In this document: piece by piece, positions 17,312 through 25,677 of the stretch
How the letters are laid out: each line of letters starts with the position of its first letter
Position numbering within the stretch: position 1 is the stretch's first letter
Origin: Hominifimenecus microfluidus
Lineage (GTDB): Bacteria; Bacillota; Clostridia; Lachnospirales; Lachnospiraceae
Reading direction: 5' to 3'
DNA length: 64,000 bases
Assembly (NCBI GenBank): GCA_020687485.1
Contig: JAJEQR010000010.1
Coordinates: forward strand, 43,660 to 107,659
Notes under the pieces: model-generated
What the model saw: only the letters and a program-made list of their open reading frames with translations
Databases searched by the model: none
What the model was told of the DNA's origin: nothing
Program-made: the position numbers and the translations under genes

Positions 17312-17830
17312 GTGAGGACGATTCCGGAGCGTTCTGTTGTTTGGGTACTTCTGTTCTTTCTTCTTCTGGCGGCTGTCTGGGATTTTTTCCTGAGGCGTGT
17401 GCCGAATGTGCTGGTGCTGCTGTTTCTGCTGTGCCGCTTTCCGCTGTGTCGGGATGTCCCATACGGTATGTCCTGTGCGGCGGACGGGCTTTTCATTCTG
17501 CTGATTCTGATTCCTCTCTGGCGCAGGCAGATGATCGGCGGCGGGGATGTGAAGATCCTTGCAGTGACGGGAATGTACGCGGGGCTGCGGCTCTGGTTTT
17601 CTTTCTTCTTTTTTTCTCTTATTCTGGCAGGAGCTGGAGGTCTGTTCCGGATCTTGCTGTCGGGAACATTTCGAATTCGTATTCAATATTTTTCAGAGTA
17701 TATAAGAACCGGTGGTCTGAGGCGCGGTCATCCCTATGAGGGGCCGGAGCGGGAACAGGCGGAGCTTCCGTTCATTCCGTTCCTTTTCCTGGGAGCGCTT
17801 CTCGGCTGCTGGTGGGGAGGTGTCCTGTGA
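17312..17830 (+). CDS. Prepilin peptidase (A24 family), first gene of the Tad locus
   Basis: A 172-residue aspartic membrane protease (TadV/CpaA-like) that would cut the leader of Flp-type pilins and pseudopilins at the membrane. The two catalytic aspartates are visible: D in AAVWDFFLRRVPN (about residue 23) and D in RQMIGGGDVKILA (about 77, the GxGD motif). The C-terminal 60 residues extend past the usual small TadV. The start is uncertain: the only upstream in-frame candidate, GTG 17312, overlaps the AGGAGG SD itself, while ATT at 17321 sits at ideal distance. It is followed by tadZ through a GTGA overlap. Confidence 0.85.
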   Translation: MRTIPERSVVWVLLFFLLLAAVWDFFLRRVPNVLVLLFLLCRFPLCRDVPYGMSCAADGLFILLILIPLWRRQMIGGGDVKILAVTGMYAGLRLWFSFFFFSLILAGAGGLFRILLSGTFRIRIQYFSEYIRTGGLRRGHPYEGPEREQAELPFIPFLFLGALLGCWWGGVL

Positions 17831-18825
17831 ACAAAAAAATATTTGTGGTAAGCGATACGAACCGGGAGTATACGGAACGCTTTATCCGGTGTCTGGAGGC
17901 ATGGGAAGGAAGCCGGTTCGAGATCCGCGGATTTACGGAAAAAGAATGTCTGTCAGAGCAGCTTGCGGCGAGACCGGCAGATATCCTGCTGATCAGCGAG
18001 GCGATGCTGGGGATGGATCCGGAATTTCGCGGGCAGCTGGAAGCATCCAGCCGCCGGATGCTGGTGCTGTCCGAGCAGAGTGGCGGAGGGGGCGAGGAAC
18101 ATTTTGTGTACCGCTATCAGCCGCTGGACCGGATTCTGAGGCAGATTGCGGCGTATTGCGAGGAGCAGGAGCCCTGGGAGGAGGATGCGGCGCTTCATGC
18201 AGAAATTTACGGGGTGTACTCGCCGGTGAAACGGTGCTACAAGACGACGTTCTCCCTGATCCTCGGTCAGATTCTGGCAGATCGCGGAACTACGCTCTAT
18301 GTGAATCTGGAGGACTGCAGCGGGCTAGAGGCACTGGCCGGTGCGTCGGGTGAGGAGACGCTGTCGGACGTGCTGTACTGTCACCGCGTCGCGCAGCCGA
18401 AGCGGAAGCTGCGCAGCGTGGTACAGAACCTGGGAAAGCTGGCTTACCTTCCGCCGGCGGTCTGCCCCGGGGATATCCGGGAGACAGATCCGGAGGAGAT
18501 GGCGCAGGTGATCTTTGAAATAGGATCTTCCGATGCGTATGAATCGCTGGTGATTGATCTGGGAGACGCGTTGAGAGATCCGCTTCCGGTGCTTCGTCTC
18601 TGCCGCAGGATTTATATGCCGACGCGGGACGATGCTGTTTCGAAGGTCAGGCTCCGGGAGTTTCAGAGGATGCTGTCCGAGCGGCGGGAAGAGGAGCTTG
18701 GCGGACGGATCTGTCCCCTTCATCTTCCCTCGTATTCGCGGATGGAGGCAGAATCCTCAGAACTTCGGGAACTGCGCCGGACGCCGTTCGGGCGGTACGT
18801 GGAACGCGTGATTCAGGAAGGGTAA
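17827..18825 (+). CDS. tadZ: TadZ/CpaE-like pilus localisation protein, atypical P-loop
   Basis: A 332-residue ParA/MinD-superfamily protein with an N-terminal receiver-like region (about 1-125, with ADILLISEAML) and a C-terminal MinD-like domain. In the family this protein marks the pole or site where the Tad machine assembles. The P-loop segment reads YSPVKRCYKTTFSLILG (about 134-150); relatives have VGRCGKTT, so both glycines of the motif are replaced (K and Y) while K-T-T remains. A DYESLVIDLGDALRD-like switch II segment (YESLVIDLGDAL, about 239) is present. The GTG start overlaps the TGA of the peptidase gene, with GGGGAGG upstream. Confidence 0.8.
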   Translation: MNKKIFVVSDTNREYTERFIRCLEAWEGSRFEIRGFTEKECLSEQLAARPADILLISEAMLGMDPEFRGQLEASSRRMLVLSEQSGGGGEEHFVYRYQPLDRILRQIAAYCEEQEPWEEDAALHAEIYGVYSPVKRCYKTTFSLILGQILADRGTTLYVNLEDCSGLEALAGASGEETLSDVLYCHRVAQPKRKLRSVVQNLGKLAYLPPAVCPGDIRETDPEEMAQVIFEIGSSDAYESLVIDLGDALRDPLPVLRLCRRIYMPTRDDAVSKVRLREFQRMLSERREEELGGRICPLHLPSYSRMEAESSELRELRRTPFGRYVERVIQEG

Positions 18826-18906
18826 TGTACGCGGAATCGCTCAGGCTGCCAGAAATGCTGCGGATACAGGAAGCATAGGGATGCGAATGGCGATGGGAAT
18901 GGAGAT

Positions 18907-20211
18907 GTGAGTGGCATGGATCAGGTGGATATGGAACAGGAAATCCTTCGGGATTTAAGGGAAAGTGTGATGGAAGAGATGGATTTCTCTTCGGAGATCA
19001 GCGATGAGAAGCTTTTTGCCCGTATTGACTATGCGCTGATGCGGGAAAGCCGAAAGCGTCTGCTCTCGATTGAAGAGCGGACAAGGCTGCGCCGGCGGGT
19101 TTTTGATTCTTTCCGGCGGCTGGATATCCTTCAGGAGCTGCTGGAGGATGAGAGCGTGACCGAGATTATGGTGAATGGCATGGAGTCGATTTATCTGGAG
19201 CGCGGCGGGCGGCTGAGCCGCTGGGACCGGACTTTTGATTCGGAAGAGAAGCTGATGGATGTGGTTCAGCAGATGGCGGCAAGAGTGAACCGTGTGGTAA
19301 ATACTTCGTCGCCGATTGTGGATGCCAGACTCTCTGACGGTTCGCGTATTCATGTAGTGCTGCCTCCGGCGGCTCCGGACGGGCCGATCCTGACGATCCG
19401 TAAGTTTCCATCGGAGCCGATTACGATGGAGCAGATGATCCGCATCGGAAGCATCACCCGTGAGGCTTCTGTGTTTCTGCAGCGGCTGGTTCTGGCCGGC
19501 TACAACCTTTTTATCAGTGGAGGAACCGGCTCCGGCAAGACGACTTTTCTGAATGCGCTGTCGGCGTATATTCCGCAGGACGAGAGGGTGATTACGATTG
19601 AGGATTCGCTAGAGCTGCGCTTGTCGCTGGCGCACTGCGTCCGGCTGGAGGCGCGGAACGCGAATCTCGAGGGCGAGAGGGAGATTCGGATCAGGGATCT
19701 GATCCGGGCGGCGCTGCGAATGCGGCCGGACCGGCTGATTGTAGGCGAGGTGCGCGGCGAGGAGGCTCTGGATATGCTGCAGGCTATGAATACCGGCCAT
19801 GACGGCTCCCTTTCCACCGGACACGGCAACAGTCCGAAGGATATGCTGGCGCGGCTGGAGACGATGATTCTGACCGGCGGCGAGCTTCCGCTTCCGGCAG
19901 TCCGTGGTCAGATGGCTTCCGCGCTGGATGTGATGGTGCATCTGGTGCGGAGCAGGGACGGGCATAGACGCGTCGATTCCATTGTGGAGGTGCTTGGATA
20001 TGAAGAAGGGGAAGTTCAGCTCAATTCGCTGTTCGAATCGCGGCCCGGCCCGGACAAAGAGCAGGTTCTCATTGCAGTCGGTACGCTGTACCAGCAGGAA
20101 AAGTGGAGGAATGCCGGATTACCGGAGATACCGGCTGTCGGCGGTGGAGACGTTTCGCTTTGCGGCGGTTCTGGCGGTGATCTCGCTGACGATGGGAATT
20201 CTGTTCTATGA
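18907..20211 (+). CDS. tadA: TadA/CpaF secretion ATPase
   Basis: A 434-residue hexameric ATPase of the type II/IV secretion superfamily that powers pilus extension. Residues about 60-175 form the N-terminal domain (ILQELLEDESVTEIMVNG). The Walker A is ISGGTGSGKTTFLNAL (about 201), the Asp box is VITIEDSLELRL, and the Walker B/His box is RPDRLIVGEVRGEEALDMLQAMNTGHDGSLSTGHGNS. The C-terminal tail (about 30 residues, Gly-rich) overlaps the start of tadB by 101 nt and is not family-conserved. Start GTG 18907 or ATG 18916; no strong SD separates them. Confidence 0.95.
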   Translation: MSGMDQVDMEQEILRDLRESVMEEMDFSSEISDEKLFARIDYALMRESRKRLLSIEERTRLRRRVFDSFRRLDILQELLEDESVTEIMVNGMESIYLERGGRLSRWDRTFDSEEKLMDVVQQMAARVNRVVNTSSPIVDARLSDGSRIHVVLPPAAPDGPILTIRKFPSEPITMEQMIRIGSITREASVFLQRLVLAGYNLFISGGTGSGKTTFLNALSAYIPQDERVITIEDSLELRLSLAHCVRLEARNANLEGEREIRIRDLIRAALRMRPDRLIVGEVRGEEALDMLQAMNTGHDGSLSTGHGNSPKDMLARLETMILTGGELPLPAVRGQMASALDVMVHLVRSRDGHRRVDSIVEVLGYEEGEVQLNSLFESRPGPDKEQVLIAVGTLYQQEKWRNAGLPEIPAVGGGDVSLCGGSGGDLADDGNSVL

Positions 20212-20851
20212 CAGTTGGATGGTCGGCCTGATTCTCTTCATTCTCCTGCTCCCACTTCTTAAAGTAGAGCGGGAACGCCTGCAGAAAAAGCGGAAGCGTC
20301 AGCTGGCAAGACAGTTTCGTGACGGGATGCAGGCATTGGCAGCTGCGCTTTCCGCCGGGTATTCGGTAGAGAATGCGTTCGCGCAGGCTGTGCAGGAGCT
20401 GCAGCGGATTTACGGAGCCGGTGAGCTTCTTCCACAGGAATTTGCCGGAATCTGCCGGAAGATGGAGATGAACCTTCCGGTGGAAGGTCTTCTGCAGGAT
20501 CTGGCGGAACGGAGCGGACTGCCGGATGTACAGGAATTTGCCGCTGTCTTCTCTATTATAAAGCGCAGCGGCGGCCCGCTTCCGGAGATGCTGCGCGGTG
20601 TGACGCGCACGATGGCAGAAAAAGGAGAACTGGAGGAGGAAATCCGCACGTTGATGGCAGGTAAACGGATGGAGTTCATGCTGATGTGCGTGCTTCCGGC
20701 GCTGATCCTTGTCTATGTGCGTCTGGGAAATCCGGGATTCATGGATCCGGTCTATACCGGCCTCCGGGGAAGACTCTTTATGAGCGCCTGCCTGGCAGTC
20801 TATGCGCTGGCTGTCTGGCTGGGACAGCGGCTGATTCAGATTGAAGTGTAA
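20111..20851 (+). CDS. tadB: TadB-like inner membrane platform protein
   Basis: A 246-residue T2SF-domain protein. There are two N-terminal membrane segments (about 18-55), a cytoplasmic T2SSF domain (RQFRDGMQALAAALSAGYSVENAFAQA, about 70-180) and two C-terminal segments. It would form the membrane platform with TadC that couples the ATPase to pilin insertion. The start ATG 20111 has GTGGAGGA directly upstream and lies within the end of tadA. An in-frame extension back to 19982 only reads tadA sequence in another frame. Confidence 0.88.
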   Translation: MPDYRRYRLSAVETFRFAAVLAVISLTMGILFYDSWMVGLILFILLLPLLKVERERLQKKRKRQLARQFRDGMQALAAALSAGYSVENAFAQAVQELQRIYGAGELLPQEFAGICRKMEMNLPVEGLLQDLAERSGLPDVQEFAAVFSIIKRSGGPLPEMLRGVTRTMAEKGELEEEIRTLMAGKRMEFMLMCVLPALILVYVRLGNPGFMDPVYTGLRGRLFMSACLAVYALAVWLGQRLIQIEV

Positions 20852-20929
20852 TATACAGGAGGCGATTCAGAGCCGGGCCGGGAGGAGAAACTAAGGGGCG
20901 TTGGGTGCTTATAGAATCAGGAAGGAGCG

Positions 20930-22267
20930 GTGGGAAGCAACATGAAAACGAATCTCTTTGACCGGGAAATCAAAAAAATCAGAAGACAGCCTCTGTCACC
21001 GAACAGGCGAAAGCGGTTGTCCCGCCTCTATCCGGAGTGCCGGCCGGAGGAGAAGGCAGCGGAGCAGGACGCAAAGCGGCTGCGGATGGCTGCCATTGCT
21101 CTGGCAGCCGGAAGTGTTCTGACAGTGGCTGCGCTGCTTGTCGGCGGAGCATCGGAGATTCAGATGCTAGAACGCCCAGCGCCGGGAGCGGGGAGTCGTA
21201 CAGAAGTGCTGCAGGTACAGCAGGGAGATCATGTGGCGACGGTGGATCTGGAACTTGCGGAGCGCAGGCTGACAGAGGAAGAGCGGGAGATGCGTCTGGA
21301 TCAGGCAGAAGCGGAGATGTGCATCCTCTTTCTGGGAGAAAATCCGGACGTAGAGCATGTGAGTCTTCCGCTCAATCTTTCCGCAGAGTGTCCGGTGGAC
21401 GGCGTTACCGCCTGGTGGAATCCGGAGGAGACAGAACTGGTTCATCCAGACGGAACGATCGCGGAAGAGACAGTATTCGGCGCAGACGGAAGAACAACCG
21501 TACTGGAGTTGAATCTGAAGGATGGCGAAACAGAGCGGGTCGTACCGGTGACGGTTAGCCTGAGAGACCGTGAAAATCCGGAGAGCGGAAAAGAAGCTTC
21601 TGCGGAACGGGCATTGCAGAAACTTGTGGAGGAAAATCCGGAAGAAACGGAGGTGCTTCTTCCCGGTGAGATCGATGGGCAGCCGGTCACGTACCGCCGG
21701 GACGGAGATCTGCCTGCGGGCATATTTCTGATCCTGGGACTTCTGGCAGCCGGTGTATTTCTGTTCTATCCGGAGCAGAGGATGAGAGAAGAGGAGAAGA
21801 AGCGGGAGGAGGAGCTTGCGCTGGCCTACTCGGAATTCGTGGCGAAGATCCGGGTATTGACTGGGGCGGGGCTCTCTTTGCGAAGCACCTGGAAGCGGCT
21901 GGCGGAGGAATATGAAGCTGACCGGGCGAAGGGCGGAAAGCGAAAAATCCTGTATGAAGAGGTCTGCCGGACGGAGCGGGAACTTTCCCAGGGCGTTCTG
22001 GAAGAAGAGGTTTACTCTCGGTTCGCCGGGCGGATCGGTCAGGGCGCGTATCTGCGCCTGGGTGGTCTGCTGGAAAGTCATATCCGGAATGGAATCAGGG
22101 GCTTCTCCGCGCTGCTGGCGGCGGAATCCGCGGAAGCATTCCGGGAGCGACTGCAGCTGGCAAGGCGGCAGGGCGAGCAGATCTCTGCCCGGCTGCTGAT
22201 TCCTCTGCTGCTGTTGTTCGCACTGATTCTGGTGCTGCTGATGGTGCCGGCATTCTTTAGCCTGTAG
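20930..22267 (+). CDS. tadC: TadC-like platform protein with a large extra extracytoplasmic domain
   Basis: A 445-residue protein. The C-terminal 160 residues are T2SSF/TadC-like (SEFVAKIRVLTGAGLSLRSTWKRL, and a final pair of membrane segments). Before them lies a first membrane segment (about 52-70), then about 190 residues that should face outside (about 71-260), then a second segment (FLILGLLAAGVFLFY, about 265). The outer part contains PVDGVTAWWNPEETELVHPDGT and a later TEVLLPGEIDGQPVTY, looking like a repeated beta motif. Ordinary TadC has no such insert. Start: GTG 20930 or ATG 20942; the AAGGAG at 20922 is very close to the first and 14 nt from the second. Confidence 0.78.
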   Translation: MGSNMKTNLFDREIKKIRRQPLSPNRRKRLSRLYPECRPEEKAAEQDAKRLRMAAIALAAGSVLTVAALLVGGASEIQMLERPAPGAGSRTEVLQVQQGDHVATVDLELAERRLTEEEREMRLDQAEAEMCILFLGENPDVEHVSLPLNLSAECPVDGVTAWWNPEETELVHPDGTIAEETVFGADGRTTVLELNLKDGETERVVPVTVSLRDRENPESGKEASAERALQKLVEENPEETEVLLPGEIDGQPVTYRRDGDLPAGIFLILGLLAAGVFLFYPEQRMREEEKKREEELALAYSEFVAKIRVLTGAGLSLRSTWKRLAEEYEADRAKGGKRKILYEEVCRTERELSQGVLEEEVYSRFAGRIGQGAYLRLGGLLESHIRNGIRGFSALLAAESAEAFRERLQLARRQGEQISARLLIPLLLLFALILVLLMVPAFFSL

Positions 22268-22363
22268 CATATCGGAGAATTATGCGGGGAAGAACACAGT
22301 ATGTAAAAAAGCACAAGCCTCAAAGTGGCAAAAACGGTGAAAGAAGAAAGGAGGTGATGGCAT

Positions 22364-22540
22364 ATGGATGTATCGTGGAAAGCTTTCCGGGAGGATGAGT
22401 CTGATGTCGGAGTCGTAGAGATCATATTGATTCTTTGCGTTCTGATTGCGCTCGTGATTATCTTCCGGACACAGCTGACGAATCTGGTCAACAACATTTT
22501 CAGCAGCATTTCCAGCAAGGCAGGGTCGATCTATAAGTAA
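22364..22540 (+). CDS. Flp1-like pilin (58 residues)
   Basis: This short gene starts with a perfect SD (AAAGGAGGTGATGG) before ATG 22364 and ends with TAA at 22538-22540. The product begins MDVSWKAFREDESDVGVVEI, followed by ILILCVLIALVIIFR and a polar helix ending AGSIYK. This is the pattern of clostridial Flp1-like pilins (short leader, then GVVEIILIL, Glu at +5, hydrophobic helix). It is the expected main subunit of the pilus built by this locus. In relatives the residue before the cleavage site is Gly; here the aligned position is Asp14 (SD-VGVVE), so cleavage may be shifted or need the second peptidase. Confidence 0.88.
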   Translation: MDVSWKAFREDESDVGVVEIILILCVLIALVIIFRTQLTNLVNNIFSSISSKAGSIYK

Positions 22541-22585
22541 CGGGAGAAAAATGCCGGAGATTTTACGGCGGAACAGGGGGATACG

Positions 22586-24100
22586 ATGAGACGGATACAG
22601 GGCAGTATTACTATATTTTTGAGTCTGATTCTGTTAAGTATACTGGCATTGATCTGCGTCTGTCTGGAATCTGCCCGCGCCGCCGGGCTTCAGGCGTCCG
22701 CACAGATGTGTGCGGTCTCGTCGCTGCAATCGGTTCTGGCAGGATACGACCGGATTCTGTGGGAGCAGTACGGTCTGTTCTTCTTCTCGGACAGTGACCG
22801 GGAGGGAACCCGTCTGGTACAGATTGCGAAAGACTATGCGGAAAAGAATGGAAATGCGGAAGCGTCCGGGCTGGACTGGTTTCGCCTTGCGAATCCTGCG
22901 GTGGAAGCGGAACATCTGACGTTTGCGACGGACAGTCACGGGGATATCTTCCGACAGGCGGTTTCTGATTATATGAAGACAGCAGGTGCAGCGGAATCGG
23001 CAGAAATGCTCTTTGAGAAGCTAGGCCTGACGGATTCGGCGGGAGAGTTAACGGAAACCGGGGAGAAGTGGGAGGCTTCATCGAAAGAAGAGGAACTTGA
23101 CGTGAAGAATCTTCTGCAGGAGTATGATGATCTGAAGGAAGAGCAGGCAGAAGCTGAGGCACAGCCTCCGGCGGAGGAACAGGTCAGGGAGACCGCCGGA
23201 ATGAGTCGTGAACAAGCGGAGCCTGTCGTGCAGTCTGTGATGAACACCATCCGCAGCATCGGGCGCTTTGGCCTGCTCGGCTTTGTGGCAGAGGATGCCG
23301 CATCCCTGAGCAATGATGTGCTTTCCAGGGAGGAACTCCCGTCCTCCCTGACGGCGTCCGAGCGGGAAGGCGATGGCAATGGAAGGCGTGACCCTGGTGT
23401 TCTCGATTATCCACTCTTCTATGAATATGTCGTAAGAAATTTGGACTGCTACACCTCGGAACAGAGAAAGGGATGCCAGGTGGAATATGTCATTACAGGA
23501 AAGAATACCGAGCGGAAGTGTGTATCCTCCGTGGCGGCGCGTCTGTTCGCCATTCGCTATCTGATGGATCAGACGATGGCGCTGACGGAACCGAAGCTGC
23601 AGAAAGAAGCCGAAACGCTGGCAGCGGCGGCTCTGGGCTGGACCGGGATTGTGCCGATGGTCGAAGGTCTGAAGATGATTCTGCTTCTTGCGATGGCAAT
23701 GGGCGAGTCAGCGCTGGATGTAAGAACACTGTTCTCCGGCGGCCGGATTCCTCTGAAGAAGGATGCCAGCAGCTGGCGGATGAGTCTGCTGCATCTGGCC
23801 GATACGCTGGGAGATCTCTCGGAGAAGAGTGAGGAGGATGAGGATGGACTGTCGTATGAGGATTACATGAGGATCCTTCTGCTGTTAAACAATCAGGAGG
23901 AGATCGTCTACCGCACTATGGATGTGATTCAGCAGGAGATCTGCCGGACAGAACCGGACTTTCGCTTTGCTAGCTGCATTTACAGCGGAGAAATCCGCCT
24001 GACGGCGGAAGCGCAGAGTATATTTCCGCTGATCCCGGCGATTTCGGAATATTCCTTCACAGGAACCGCCGGAGGCGGGTATCAGCCTGTCGTAAAATGA
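22586..24100 (+). CDS. DUF5702/TadG-like pilus-associated protein
   Basis: A 504-residue protein with an N-terminal pseudopilin-like segment: MRRIQGSITIFLSLILLSIL, Gly at the expected cleavage point and then a hydrophobic helix without Glu at +5. This start is shared by DUF5702 proteins of Tad loci in Clostridia. The long exported part (about 35-504) is rich in Glu/Ala (for example a run with EEQAEAEAQPPAEEQ) and has a second hydrophobic patch near MVEGLKMILLLAMAMG (about 372). It is placed between the pilin and the TadE-like genes, so a minor pilin or tip role is likely (inference). The ATG follows AGGGGGATACG. Confidence 0.82.
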   Translation: MRRIQGSITIFLSLILLSILALICVCLESARAAGLQASAQMCAVSSLQSVLAGYDRILWEQYGLFFFSDSDREGTRLVQIAKDYAEKNGNAEASGLDWFRLANPAVEAEHLTFATDSHGDIFRQAVSDYMKTAGAAESAEMLFEKLGLTDSAGELTETGEKWEASSKEEELDVKNLLQEYDDLKEEQAEAEAQPPAEEQVRETAGMSREQAEPVVQSVMNTIRSIGRFGLLGFVAEDAASLSNDVLSREELPSSLTASEREGDGNGRRDPGVLDYPLFYEYVVRNLDCYTSEQRKGCQVEYVITGKNTERKCVSSVAARLFAIRYLMDQTMALTEPKLQKEAETLAAAALGWTGIVPMVEGLKMILLLAMAMGESALDVRTLFSGGRIPLKKDASSWRMSLLHLADTLGDLSEKSEEDEDGLSYEDYMRILLLLNNQEEIVYRTMDVIQQEICRTEPDFRFASCIYSGEIRLTAEAQSIFPLIPAISEYSFTGTAGGGYQPVVK

Positions 24101-24210
24101 AAATCAGCGCCGGATGGAATGGATGACGGAGGAGAATATAACGGAGAACAAGAAGAAAACAAAGAGCAAAAAGAAAGCAGAAAACAAGAAGAAAAAGGAG
24201 GTGATTGCAG

Positions 24211-25203
24211 ATGTCTCTTCTGCGGAGACCGGATTTTGATATCCCTTTAAATCACAAAAAAAATCTATCTCTCCAACTTTTTAATTTATCACCCCCCTTT
24301 GGTATAAGTAAATGGAATACAAGTGCGCAACACCAAAGTCCGGCCGACAAGGGAGGGACATCTGGAGTCACCTCCACGATCCCTTCTTTTCGGGGAAGTC
24401 TTACGCTGGAGGCGGCGCTGGCGCTCAGCTTGTTTCTTTTTGTCTGCACAACGTTTCTTATGATCTTTCCTGCGATGCAGGTACAGTTGGCGATTCGGCA
24501 GGCGGCGGAGCAGACTGCAGAGGAAGTGGCCGTGCTCAGCAGTATTCCGCTGGCGGATTCCCTTGCGGCCGCGCTTCCGGACGGCTGGGGAAATGAGGCG
24601 GCGCATCTGGCGGGGAACGGAGCCGGCACGCTCTATCTCCGGGAGAGGATTCTTCAGTTGGCTGGCCGGGATCGTCTGAACACTTCCTGGATACGTGGAG
24701 GGAGCAGCGGCGTTCTGATCCTGGCGGAGTTTCCGGCGGAAAACGAATCGAAGGAAGATATTGTCATTCACTGGTTGTATGCGGTGAATTTTACTGCTCT
24801 TCCCGGAGTTTCACTTCCGGTAAGCGGACAGGTCTGCCGCAGGATGTGGACAGGAAGCGTGCGGCAGAATGCCGAGAGAGATGTGGAGAGTGATAATATT
24901 GTCTATGTCGCGGAGAACGGGAAGGTCTGTCACCGTAGCCGGGATTGCACATATCTGAAGCTCTCGGTAAAGAGTGCCGGACTCGATGAAATCCCGGCGC
25001 TCCGGAATCAGGACGGCGCGAAATATTACCCCTGTGAGAGATGTGTTTTACATGGGGAATGCAGTAGCCCGGTGTATATTACGGAAGAAGGGAATCGCTA
25101 TCACGTGGACAGTAATTGTGGAGGATTGCGCCGGATGGTAGATTCTGTCCCGGCAGGTGAGACTTCGCTTCCCCTGTGCAGCCGCTGCGGAGGCGGATCA
25201 TGA
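24211..25203 (+). CDS. TadE-like pseudopilin with two C-terminal Cys/His modules
   Basis: A 330-residue protein. The pseudopilin segment is FRGSLTLEAALALSLFLFVC (about residues 60-80; cleavage after Gly would put Glu at +5). An unusual leader of about 60 residues precedes it, encoded partly by a very AT-rich stretch (about 24250-24315). The exported part ends in two copies of a module: VYVAENGKVCHRSRDCTYL...CERC (about 232-282) and VYITEEGNRYHVDSNCGGL...CSRC (about 288-328). Both follow the H-x4/5-C ... C-x2-C plan of small zinc modules. SD AAAAAGGAGGTGATTGCAG before ATG 24211. The gap 24101-24210 is Lys/Glu-codon rich but has no convincing gene of its own. Confidence 0.75.
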   Translation: MSLLRRPDFDIPLNHKKNLSLQLFNLSPPFGISKWNTSAQHQSPADKGGTSGVTSTIPSFRGSLTLEAALALSLFLFVCTTFLMIFPAMQVQLAIRQAAEQTAEEVAVLSSIPLADSLAAALPDGWGNEAAHLAGNGAGTLYLRERILQLAGRDRLNTSWIRGGSSGVLILAEFPAENESKEDIVIHWLYAVNFTALPGVSLPVSGQVCRRMWTGSVRQNAERDVESDNIVYVAENGKVCHRSRDCTYLKLSVKSAGLDEIPALRNQDGAKYYPCERCVLHGECSSPVYITEEGNRYHVDSNCGGLRRMVDSVPAGETSLPLCSRCGGGS

Positions 25204-25619
25204 TGCAGATGTGGCTCCCATTTCTACTCCTGATTCCGGGAGCCTGGCAGGACAGGAAGAATCGGCAGATTGCTGTATGGCAGATCCTTCTTCCGGCGGC
25301 AGGAGGAATCTTGCTTCGGCTGCTTCGCAGGGATATTTCTCTGTGGATTCTGACGGATCTGATTCCTGGCGGGATTCTGTGTGGCGCATCATTTCTGTGC
25401 GGAGGAGCTGTCGGCGCGGGAGATGGACTGATGCTGGCAGTGCTGGGACTCTGCCGGGGCGGAGTCCGCGCAGTCGGAGAGGCATTCCTTGCGCTGATTC
25501 TTCTTATCTTATGGGGAATGATTCAGATTCGGAGAAAGAAGCTGACGGCGAAGACACCGATCGCTTATCTGCCGTTTCTCTGGCTTGCGGACGGGATCTT
25601 TGTTCTTGCAGGCGGATAA
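25200..25619 (+). CDS. Second prepilin peptidase (A24 family) of the Tad locus
   Basis: A 139-residue membrane protein with about four hydrophobic segments. The catalytic pair is D in IPGAWQDRKNRQIAVWQ (about residue 17) and D in GGAVGAGDGLMLAVLG (GxGD, about 76). It is shorter than the first peptidase (17312). The ATG overlaps the TGA of the TadE-like gene (ATGA), so the two are translated together; GGAGG lies 11 nt upstream. Possibly specialised for the TadE-like or Flp substrates (inference). Confidence 0.87.
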   Translation: MMQMWLPFLLLIPGAWQDRKNRQIAVWQILLPAAGGILLRLLRRDISLWILTDLIPGGILCGASFLCGGAVGAGDGLMLAVLGLCRGGVRAVGEAFLALILLILWGMIQIRRKKLTAKTPIAYLPFLWLADGIFVLAGG

Positions 25620-25677
25620 GAGAGTGGATCGTGGGCAGTGGTTAGAGCTAAAAATACGAAGAAACGGAGGCGATCGA

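Noticed and set aside
24123..24254. Possible 43-codon Glu/Lys-rich peptide before the TadE-like gene
   Set aside because: No SD, very low complexity, and it runs through the SD of the next gene in another frame.
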